Shown here piece by piece: positions 1 through 4,622 of a stretch of 5,046 nucleotides of DNA; the stretch's first letter is position 1; every line of letters starts with the position of its first letter. The notes beneath the pieces were generated by a model. That model saw only the letters and a program-made list of their open reading frames with translations. It ran no database searches and was not told the origin of the DNA. The DNA is from Promethearchaeota archaeon (GTDB lineage: Archaea; Asgardarchaeota; Lokiarchaeia; Sigynarchaeales; SOKP01): contig JAHLWT010000290.1 in the NCBI GenBank assembly GCA_019057775.1, forward strand, positions 1 through 5,046, read 5' to 3'. Both the position numbers and the translations under genes were made by a program.

Positions 1-1
1 T

Positions 2-55
2 ACACCAACTAAAAGAAAACTTGTAAAAAAAGCAAAGGTAAAAAAAAGAAATTAA
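2..55 (+). CDS. Possible basic C-terminal tail of a gene entering from the left (partial)
   Basis: One plus-strand frame is open from the window edge to a TAA at 53-55 and reads TPTKRKLVKKAKVKKRN, so 9 of 17 residues are Lys or Arg. Such tails are common on nucleic-acid-binding or ribosome-associated proteins, but no domain is visible and the stretch is short. A-rich DNA reads as lysine by chance, so this could be non-coding leader sequence of the next gene. If real, its stop lies 43 bases before the acetyltransferase start, on the same strand. No function is assigned. Confidence 0.35.
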   Translation, partial: TPTKRKLVKKAKVKKRN

Positions 56-59
56 TTTC
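48..59. promoter_or_regulatory. 12-base perfect palindrome GAAATTAATTTC upstream of the acetyltransferase
   Basis: GAAATTAATTTC is perfectly self-complementary and ends 39 bases before the ATG at 99. Its GAAA-(A/T)4-TTTC form resembles sites bound by archaeal Lrp/FFRP regulators, and such a regulator is encoded one gene downstream. It overlaps the stop of the possible upstream gene. Palindromes of this size do arise by chance in A/T-rich DNA, so operator function is only a suggestion. Confidence 0.25.
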
Positions 60-75
60 AAAAAAGTTTCTAAAG

Positions 76-85
76 ATGATATCAT
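76..85. promoter_or_regulatory. 10-base perfect palindrome ATGATATCAT just before the acetyltransferase start
   Basis: ATGATATCAT is self-complementary and lies 13 bases upstream of the ATG at 99, where a bound protein or a short hairpin could affect initiation. No Shine-Dalgarno sequence is visible in this leader. The element is short and could be chance. Confidence 0.2.
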
Positions 86-98
86 TTACAAACCTTAA

Positions 99-1370
99 AT
101 GGGACTTGAAAAAGGATATCAGAGGAATATTAATCAAAAGTTTTCAATTCATATTGCTGAAAATAATAAGAAAGAAGAATTACACCAAATTTTAGAATTA
201 AATGTTAATGTACATGGTGAATCAGTAAGAGATTATATTAATCATATATTTTTAAACCATCCAAGGAAAGAAGACGTACTATTTCTATATATAAAGGATT
301 CAAAATCAAATAAAATTGTATCAAGCATTAGTTTAATGCCTTTAGAATGGAGATTTGGGAGTATTAACATTCCAGTGTGCGAAATGGGATTTGTTGGGAC
401 AATAGAAAAATATCGTGGGAAAGAATTAATTGTTGAGTTAAATAAACTTTATGAACTTATCATGGCAGAAAAAGGATATATTATTTCTGTCATAAGAGGT
501 ATCCCTTATTATTATCGAAAATTAGGCTATGAATTTGCTATACCTCTTGATCATAGAATGTTTTTATCACTATCAAAGATTCCTCAAGACGATTTGGAAT
601 TTTTAAAGATTAGGAAAGCAAACATAGATGATATTGATCTAATTACTAACAAATACAAACAGTATTACGAAGATTTCTTTATCTCAAATATTTTTGATAA
701 GGATTGCTACATCTCTAAATTTTTTAATGACAATTACAATGAATTTAAAGCTTCAACATATATAATTGAGACAGGTGGAAAATCGATAGTATATTTCACG
801 TTCGGAAAGTCTTATGATAATAAAGGATATGATATTAAAACTTCACATATGAATCGCGAATGTGGGATAAAAATACTTCAATTTACTAAAGAAATCACCA
901 GTATTGAAAATCCAGATCAAGTTGACTTGGCTGTTAGGGAGGATACAGACTTAGCGAAACTTATTGATGAACTTGGAGGAATAACGTATGACACTTATGG
1001 TTGGCAAATAAAGGTTCCAAATTTAAAATTATATTTAGAAACAATAAAACCAATATTAGAAAATAGAATTCATAACTCAAATTTTCAAGGTGTAACTCAA
1101 GACTTAAGAATAAGTAATTACAAAACAACATTAATCTTATCTTTTAATAATGGGCAAATTTCTTCTATTAAAATGGAAAAAGGATATCCGAAAGAAGAAT
1201 CGTGTGATCTTCAAATACCTGGATCATTCTTGTTCAAGTTAATCTTAGGGGACAGGAGTTTTGAAGAGATAAATTATATTATAAAAGATGCCAAGATAAA
1301 ACATGAATCAAGGGAAATTATTAATGTTTTGTTTCCTAAAGAAAATTCATATCCTGATACTTATTATTAA
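99..1370 (+). CDS. Eis-like GNAT N-acetyltransferase with C-terminal SCP2-like domain
   Basis: This 423-residue protein has the layout of Eis-type acetyltransferases, which move an acetyl group from acetyl-CoA to an amine on a small molecule or protein. Residues about 15-150 form the first GNAT fold: the beta strand VCEMGFVGTI (93-102) leads into the CoA loop YRGKELIVEL (105-114), and YYYRKLGYEFAIPL (137-150) is the typical closing motif. Residues about 168-300 look like a second GNAT-like unit, starting at IRKANIDDID. Residues about 305-414 resemble the SCP2-like C-terminal domain. The length of about 400 residues is usual for the family. The pyrophosphate loop is degenerate: R106-G-K-E-L-I lacks the later glycines of RxxGxG/A. 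The ATG at 99 is the first possible start because TAA at 96-98 is in frame just before it. The substrate is unknown. No signal peptide is seen, so it is probably cytoplasmic. Confidence 0.82.
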   Translation: MGLEKGYQRNINQKFSIHIAENNKKEELHQILELNVNVHGESVRDYINHIFLNHPRKEDVLFLYIKDSKSNKIVSSISLMPLEWRFGSINIPVCEMGFVGTIEKYRGKELIVELNKLYELIMAEKGYIISVIRGIPYYYRKLGYEFAIPLDHRMFLSLSKIPQDDLEFLKIRKANIDDIDLITNKYKQYYEDFFISNIFDKDCYISKFFNDNYNEFKASTYIIETGGKSIVYFTFGKSYDNKGYDIKTSHMNRECGIKILQFTKEITSIENPDQVDLAVREDTDLAKLIDELGGITYDTYGWQIKVPNLKLYLETIKPILENRIHNSNFQGVTQDLRISNYKTTLILSFNNGQISSIKMEKGYPKEESCDLQIPGSFLFKLILGDRSFEEINYIIKDAKIKHESREIINVLFPKENSYPDTYY

Positions 1371-1382
1371 ATAAAAAAATGG

Positions 1383-1419
1383 AAAAAAAGCAACCAAAAA
1401 TAATTGGAACTGTTTTTTT
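1383..1419 (+). terminator. Hairpin plus oligo-T terminator after the acetyltransferase gene
   Basis: A run of seven A (1383-1389) and a run of seven T (1413-1419) flank the inner inverted repeat CCAA (1394-1397) / TTGG (1404-1407). RNA could fold into an A:U stem with a small inner stem, followed by more T-rich sequence up to about 1424. It starts 12 bases after the stop at 1370, a usual place for an archaeal oligo-T terminator. The stem is weak, so the T-tract is probably the working part. Confidence 0.5.
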
Positions 1420-1467
1420 ATTTTAGTTTATCCTTCATTCCTATGTAGAAGTTTATTTTTTGATTCT

Positions 1468-1480
1468 AAAGTAATACTTT
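1468..1480. promoter_or_regulatory. 13-base palindrome AAAGTAATACTTT, candidate operator of the Lrp-like regulator
   Basis: The arms AAAGT and ACTTT are perfectly complementary around the centre AAT. The element ends about 10 bases before the putative TATA box of the regulator gene. Archaeal Lrp/FFRP proteins commonly bind 13-base palindromes with an A/T centre near their own promoters, so autoregulation is plausible. Position and symmetry are seen; binding is inferred. Confidence 0.35.
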
Positions 1481-1500
1481 CCAGAAAAATTATTATAAAA
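1481..1500 (+). promoter_or_regulatory. Putative archaeal promoter (BRE/TATA) of the Lrp-like regulator
   Basis: The purine-rich stretch CCAGAAAA (1481-1488) is followed by the TATA-like TTATTATAAAA (1490-1500). With the usual spacing of about 25 bases, transcription would begin near 1520, giving a leader of about 30 bases before the ATG at 1553. It lies after the preceding terminator, which fits a separate transcript. A/T-rich background makes TATA calls uncertain. Confidence 0.4.
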
Positions 1501-1552
1501 TTAAACGAGAAAATTATTATTGACAAGATTAATTAATTTTCTAGTAAGCATT

Positions 1553-2437
1553 ATGGATGAAATTGACTTTATTATTCTTAAAAAACTAATGGAAAACTCT
1601 CGCGTGACATATAGAGAATTAGCAGAAATAATCGATATGTCCGTAAGCTCTACTCATAAACGTATAAATAAACTTTTAGAAAATAAGGTTATCGATGCAT
1701 TTACTGCCCGACCAAGTGCAATAGCATTAAAATATCTATCAGTTTTAGTTTTTGGTACTTCTAATGCAAAATCATTGGATGCTGTTAGTAAAGAGTTAGG
1801 GCAACATGAAAATATTAATAGCGTTGCTATTGCAACGGGTAAAATGCTGTATATCTCTTCATATTTAAGAGATATAACAGGTCTTCGTGATTTTTCTGCT
1901 TATGTCTCAAAAACAGCTAATATAAGCGAACTTACTGTTGGAATTATGGATATACCTTATATAACAACCCCAGAACCACTAACCACCATTGATTATAAAA
2001 TACTAAAGTCTTTAAATAGAGATTCAAGGAAGCCTCTAACAGATATTGCATATGAAGTAGGGCTTTCTGCTAAAACCGTTAGAAAACGATTAGATCGAAT
2101 GATTGAGAATTACTTGGTAGAATTTACAATTGAAATGACCTTAAAATCTGAACATAATTTGATTACAGGGTTCCATATATCTTTGAACGAAGGAACTAGC
2201 ATAGACTCATCAATCCAAAATATATATGAGAAATTTAAACGAAATATTATTGATTGCTTAAGCTATAGTAATATTCCTAACTTCTTTACAATGTATATTT
2301 GGACAAAAGCGATTCAAGACTCCCAGAAAATTAACGAAGAACTACAAACTGAAGGATTCAAAGATATTATTCCTATTATCTTCTTACATTCAGAATTTTA
2401 CGATTGTTGGGTTGATCAATTACTTAGAACTAAATGA
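1553..2437 (+). CDS. Tandem AsnC/Lrp-like transcription regulator with two winged-HTH domains
   Basis: The 294-residue product appears to hold two Lrp-like units. Residues 1-50 are an AsnC-type HTH: MDEIDFIILKKLMENSR opens it and SVSSTHKRINKLLENKVI (30-47) is the recognition helix region. Residues about 60-131 look like a RAM-type effector domain, with ATGKMLYISSYLRD (94-107) matching the usual TG-containing turn. Residues 143-190 are a second HTH, from LTTIDYKILKSLNRDSR through LSAKTVRKRLDRMIENYLVE. Residues about 203-281 may be a second, more diverged alpha/beta domain. Ordinary Lrp proteins are about 150 residues, so this is double length. The start at ATG 1553 is preferred to an in-frame TTG at 1520, because Lrp proteins normally begin at the MDEID-like motif. 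It probably binds DNA as a DNA-binding regulator; the ligand and target genes are unknown. It is flanked by terminator-like T-tracts and so is probably monocistronic. Confidence 0.8.
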   Translation: MDEIDFIILKKLMENSRVTYRELAEIIDMSVSSTHKRINKLLENKVIDAFTARPSAIALKYLSVLVFGTSNAKSLDAVSKELGQHENINSVAIATGKMLYISSYLRDITGLRDFSAYVSKTANISELTVGIMDIPYITTPEPLTTIDYKILKSLNRDSRKPLTDIAYEVGLSAKTVRKRLDRMIENYLVEFTIEMTLKSEHNLITGFHISLNEGTSIDSSIQNIYEKFKRNIIDCLSYSNIPNFFTMYIWTKAIQDSQKINEELQTEGFKDIIPIIFLHSEFYDCWVDQLLRTK

Positions 2438-2445
2438 AATTACGA

Positions 2446-2452
2446 TTTTTTT
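2446..2452 (+). terminator. Oligo-T terminator after the Lrp-like regulator gene
   Basis: Seven T begin 9 bases after the stop codon at 2435-2437, followed by CTATTCCC. Archaeal RNA polymerase often stops at such T-tracts without a strong hairpin. A second tract of eight T at 2543-2550 could act as a backup. Confidence 0.4.
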
Positions 2453-2573
2453 CTATTCCCAAATTTCACCTAAATGGCTAGAATTTTGGTAAATTTAGTT
2501 TCATTTTATTTCGAATTGAGGTTAAAAATGAGGACTTTATTGTTTTTTTTGATTAGTTTATTATTTTAGAATT

Positions 2574-2584
2574 TGAAAATTTCA
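2574..2584. promoter_or_regulatory. Palindrome TGAAAATTTCA, Lrp/FFRP-like site candidate
   Basis: TGAAA and TTTCA are perfect complements around a single A. The GAAA/TTTC arms match those of the palindrome at 48-59. It lies about 100 bases upstream of the TATA-like box of the redox genes and 137 bases after the regulator gene, so it could be a site for that regulator. It is short enough to be chance. Confidence 0.22.
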
Positions 2585-2655
2585 TCAAGAATCCCTCCCT
2601 ACCATTTAAGGTAAATAAACACCCATGGTTGATTTTTTTCATTATTAGCGAACAT

Positions 2656-2669
2656 GCTCTTATTAGAGC
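2656..2669. promoter_or_regulatory. Inverted repeat GCTCT-TATT-AGAGC upstream of the redox gene promoter
   Basis: Perfect 5-base arms flank a 4-base spacer, ending 13 bases before the TATA-like stretch. The arms are G/C-richer than their surroundings. The position suits an operator or activator site for the EFR1-like gene and its neighbours. About one or two such repeats are expected by chance in a region this size. Confidence 0.28.
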
Positions 2670-2680
2670 CCCAATCCCTA

Positions 2681-2701
2681 TTAAAATTATAAAAAAAAAA
2701 A
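2681..2701 (+). promoter_or_regulatory. Putative TATA promoter of the redox/membrane gene group
   Basis: TTAAAATTAT (2681-2690) followed by 11 A is the most TATA-like stretch before the EFR1-like gene. Centred near 2688, it would place transcription start near 2713, almost at the GTG at 2715. That suggests a leaderless or very short-leader transcript, which agrees with the lack of a Shine-Dalgarno site upstream of the GTG. Confidence 0.4.
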
Positions 2702-2714
2702 TAACAATAAATAG

Positions 2715-3536
2715 GTGATAAAAATTACACAAAATACCAAAACAACAATATATTATTTCTCAGGCACAGGAAACTCATTATATATGGCCAAAACTCTTAA
2801 AGAAAAGCTAAATGATTGTGAACTTATACCGATTGCGGGTCTTATTAATCAAGATTCCATAATCGCCACATCGGAAAAAGTTGGCTTTGTTTTTCCAGTG
2901 TACAATTGGGCTCTACCTAAAATCGTCGCTGATTTTATTGAGAAGATTGATTTAAGTAATATAAAATATATTTTTGCTCTTTGTACTAAAGGCGGTCCTG
3001 GCAGGCAGTATGTGATACCAGTGCTGAATAGTTTATTGGAACCAAAAAACAAGCAACTTGATGCAGCATTCCTAATAAAAGTATTTTCAGCATTCATATT
3101 AGCCGGACACAACCCCATGCATTCAAAAGAAAAACAACTAAAAAGAATAAAGGACGCCGAATTAAAATTAGATAAAATTGGTGGGATTATTCGTAATAAT
3201 GAGAAAGGAAAGGGAAAGAAAGGTTCTCTCATACCATTGAAAGGGACTTATACATCTTTTATAGAGAAGGTAAATACTGATGACGAAAACTACTATACCG
3301 ACGAAACCTGTAATGGTTGCGGAATTTGTCAAGAAATCTGTCCTGTCGATAATATCAAACTTATAAATGACAAACCCGAGTGGCAACATAAATGTCAACA
3401 ATGCTTAGGTTGCCTCCATTATTGTCCCCAAAAAGCTATTCAATTTGGTGAACATACTCGAGGTAGGGAGAGATACAATCATCCACATATAAAAGTGAAG
3501 GAAATAATTAATCAAAAACAAGTATTATCAAAATAA
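2715..3536 (+). CDS. EFR1-family flavodoxin-ferredoxin fusion with two [4Fe-4S] sites
   Basis: The 273-residue protein joins an FMN-binding flavodoxin domain to a bacterial-type 2[4Fe-4S] ferredoxin domain and should pass electrons between flavin and iron-sulfur clusters in the cytoplasm. The phosphate loop SGTGNS (16-21) follows strand TIYYF, the classic start of EFR1 proteins. FVFPVYNWALP (58-68) and CTKGGPG (90-96) are the other flavin-contact loops. The clusters are bound by C199-x2-C202-x2-C205-x3-C209 and C227-x2-C230-x2-C233-x3-C237; all eight cysteines are present. No membrane segment is seen. Length is normal for the family. The start is GTG at 2715, directly after an in-frame TAG at 2712-2714. 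It adds about nine residues before the usual start and overlaps the only GGTGA, so the true start is slightly uncertain. The stop lies 22 bases before the membrane protein gene, suggesting co-transcription. Redox partners are unknown. Confidence 0.9.
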   Translation: MIKITQNTKTTIYYFSGTGNSLYMAKTLKEKLNDCELIPIAGLINQDSIIATSEKVGFVFPVYNWALPKIVADFIEKIDLSNIKYIFALCTKGGPGRQYVIPVLNSLLEPKNKQLDAAFLIKVFSAFILAGHNPMHSKEKQLKRIKDAELKLDKIGGIIRNNEKGKGKKGSLIPLKGTYTSFIEKVNTDDENYYTDETCNGCGICQEICPVDNIKLINDKPEWQHKCQQCLGCLHYCPQKAIQFGEHTRGRERYNHPHIKVKEIINQKQVLSK

Positions 3537-3546
3537 AGAAACACTT

Positions 3547-3551
3547 GGAGG
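3547..3551 (+). promoter_or_regulatory. Strong Shine-Dalgarno site GGAGG of the membrane protein gene
   Basis: GGAGG lies 7 bases before the ATG at 3559 and is a full-strength match to the 16S anti-Shine-Dalgarno sequence. It decides the start and supports translation from within a longer mRNA. No other gene in the window has a comparable site. Confidence 0.75.
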
Positions 3552-3558
3552 AATACTT

Positions 3559-4086
3559 ATGGAAAAGATTAAAAACTGGTTATCTAAAAGCGTAGAGGAA
3601 GAATTGGAGGATTACGACGTCCTCTCGCTAGAGGATCGTGTCATATCCATCTTTATAATTATGATTTTTCCCTTGATTATGTTTTACTTTGTTGCCCATC
3701 AGACGTTGTCAACAGGTTTTTTCACTGTAACATTCGGCATGTTGGAGATGGTCCTGCTTTATGGAACTCTGATTTATTGGATTTTTACATGTACCGTGTT
3801 GTTGCTTGAGCTCAAAGACCTCTCTCGCGATATTGATTCTTTTGGTGGACTTTTTTTTGCCGCTGTCGGCTTTGCTTGGCTCTTTGTGATCTTTCCCTTT
3901 GACTTTGCTTATTTTGCAGATATGTTGCCGAATTCCCTCAAATTTCTGGTACAGTGGATTTCCAACGACATTGCTCGAGTACTGTTGGTGATAGGATTCA
4001 TAGTGCATCTATTATTGGCAGCTATTTCAGTGATACAGCGCGTGATGGTTCGCAAGGAGCTCGCACGAAGAAAAAAAAATCAATAA
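3559..4086 (+). CDS. Four-helix integral membrane protein of unknown family
   Basis: I do not recognise this 175-residue protein. It has an acidic amphipathic N-terminus (EEELEDYDVLSLEDR, 13-27), four likely membrane helices at about 28-48, 60-84, 97-116 and 138-160, and a very basic tail, RKELARRKKNQ (165-175). By the positive-inside rule both ends should be cytoplasmic. The loop between helices 1 and 2 is short. The loop between helices 2 and 3 (about 85-96, LKDLSRDIDSFG) is charged. No cysteine pairs, haem-ligand pattern or transporter signature is evident. G+C is about 41% (197 of 480 bases counted), against about 30% in the next gene (145 of 480), and codons such as CTC, CTG, GTC and CGC are commoner. 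With its strong Shine-Dalgarno site, this suggests a different history or expression level. Its place between two flavodoxin-type genes hints at a membrane anchor or partner for electron transfer, but that is inference. Confidence 0.78.
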   Translation: MEKIKNWLSKSVEEELEDYDVLSLEDRVISIFIIMIFPLIMFYFVAHQTLSTGFFTVTFGMLEMVLLYGTLIYWIFTCTVLLLELKDLSRDIDSFGGLFFAAVGFAWLFVIFPFDFAYFADMLPNSLKFLVQWISNDIARVLLVIGFIVHLLLAAISVIQRVMVRKELARRKKNQ

Positions 4087-4096
4087 ATAGGTAAAT

Positions 4097-4111
4097 CCTA
4101 TATTTTTTTTT
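4097..4111 (+). promoter_or_regulatory. TATA-like box and T-tract before the flavodoxin-like gene
   Basis: CCTATATTTT runs into nine T (4103-4111). Centred near 4102, it is about 26 bases before the ATG at 4128, the right distance for a TATA box driving a leaderless transcript. The same T-run could instead weaken or end transcription from the genes upstream. Either reading would make the flavodoxin-like gene partly independent of the preceding two. Confidence 0.35.
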
Positions 4112-4127
4112 ATTATGGAAAAGGTGA

Positions 4128-4622
4128 ATGAAAATAAAACTATGGATAATATATAAGAACGGAATTGGATTCTCGAAGATTATTGCTGAGATTCTCCAAG
4201 ATCGCCTGGAAGATTACATTGATGTAAATGTAGGATGTGCTAAAAAGATTGACCCTGCGTTCTTAGCTGAGGAAAAGTTAGATTGTTTAATAATTGGAGA
4301 TATCATAAGTAAAGAAATCCCAAGCTTGGAAATTCAAAATTGGATACTTGAATATTGGGAAATTTCAAAAAAAAAAAAAATCGCCCTTAAAGCTATATCA
4401 GGATTTTATATTACATTAGCCGAGATTTCAGCTAAACCATCCTGGGTTGAATTTTTTCACAATAATGCGAAAGCTGAAATAATTTATCCTCCAATATTTC
4501 GTTTAAAGCTAAATAGAACAGACTTAGCCTTGGAGAATGGAGCATATGATATAGTTAAACAGTATTCTAATGATTTTATTGAATTTATTATTGATAACAA
4601 AAAAAGGAAAAAAGCTTATTGA
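4128..4622 (+). CDS. Small flavodoxin-like protein
   Basis: The 164-residue product has the length and strand-helix order of a flavodoxin. IIYKNGIGFSKIIAEIL (7-23) matches the flavodoxin signature except that the phosphate-loop residues differ: N11 replaces Ser/Thr and S16 replaces Thr. LDCLIIGDII (51-60) corresponds to the third strand and its loop, and KKIALKAISGFY (83-94) to the KKVALFG-type fourth strand. FMN binding is likely but not certain with this altered loop. The tail, DNKKRKKAY, is strongly basic. The ATG at 4128 follows AAGGTGA directly, a close but short-spaced Shine-Dalgarno match. Codons 80-85 contain 14 consecutive A (4367-4380), yet the family pattern continues in the same frame afterwards. 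It lies 41 bases after the membrane protein gene, and its last 7 bases overlap the convergent synthetase gene. It may exchange electrons with the EFR1-like protein (inferred). Confidence 0.72.
   Translation: MKIKLWIIYKNGIGFSKIIAEILQDRLEDYIDVNVGCAKKIDPAFLAEEKLDCLIIGDIISKEIPSLEIQNWILEYWEISKKKKIALKAISGFYITLAEISAKPSWVEFFHNNAKAEIIYPPIFRLKLNRTDLALENGAYDIVKQYSNDFIEFIIDNKKRKKAY
4599..4613 (-). terminator. Double oligo-T terminator of the acetoacetyl-CoA synthetase gene
   Basis: Read on the minus strand, the bases just after the synthetase stop (4616-4618) give six T, CC, then seven T. This is a typical archaeal T-tract terminator at the expected distance. On the plus strand the same bases encode the lysine-rich tail of the flavodoxin-like protein. 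Confidence 0.5.

Larger units (their letters stand above)
2438..2714. other. 277-base intergenic region with T-tracts, short palindromes and a promoter
   Basis: No convincing gene is seen here. T-tracts occur at 2446-2452, 2543-2550 and 2633-2639. Imperfect or perfect inverted repeats are AAATTTCACC/GGTAAATTT (2461-2496, one bulge), TGAAAATTTCA (2574-2584), TACC-N6-GGTA (2600-2613) and GCTCT-TATT-AGAGC (2656-2669). A run of 11 A (2691-2701) follows the TATA-like stretch. The region separates the regulator from the redox genes and probably carries their control sequences. Confidence 0.5.

Noticed and set aside
1520..1552. N-terminal extension of the Lrp-like regulator from TTG at 1520
   Set aside because: The extension has no family match, overlaps the predicted transcription start, and the ATG at 1553 begins exactly at the usual Lrp N-terminus.
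2849..3232. Open minus-strand frame opposite the EFR1-like gene
   Set aside because: It lies wholly inside a well-supported flavodoxin-domain coding region, has no recognisable domain and no start signal.
3168..3401. Short hydrophobic-looking minus-strand frame
   Set aside because: It is antisense to the first iron-sulfur motif of the EFR1-like gene; its hydrophobicity comes from complementing lysine-rich codons.
3607..3624. Inverted repeat GAGGA-N8-TCCTC
   Set aside because: It falls within codons of the membrane protein's acidic N-terminus and is explained by Glu/Asp and Leu codons.
3709..4008. Minus-strand frame opposite the membrane protein gene
   Set aside because: The plus strand has a strong Shine-Dalgarno site and clear membrane helices, while the antisense product is low-complexity with no domain.
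2705..4092. Shared 12-mer CAATAAATAGGT at 2705-2716 and 4081-4092
   Set aside because: One copy spans the EFR1 start and the other the end of the membrane protein gene; it is A/T-rich, without symmetry, and probably coincidental.
4115..4156. Small 13-codon frame (ATG at 4115) overlapping the flavodoxin-like start
   Set aside because: It has no ribosome site or conservation evidence and is out of frame; likely chance in A/T-rich DNA.
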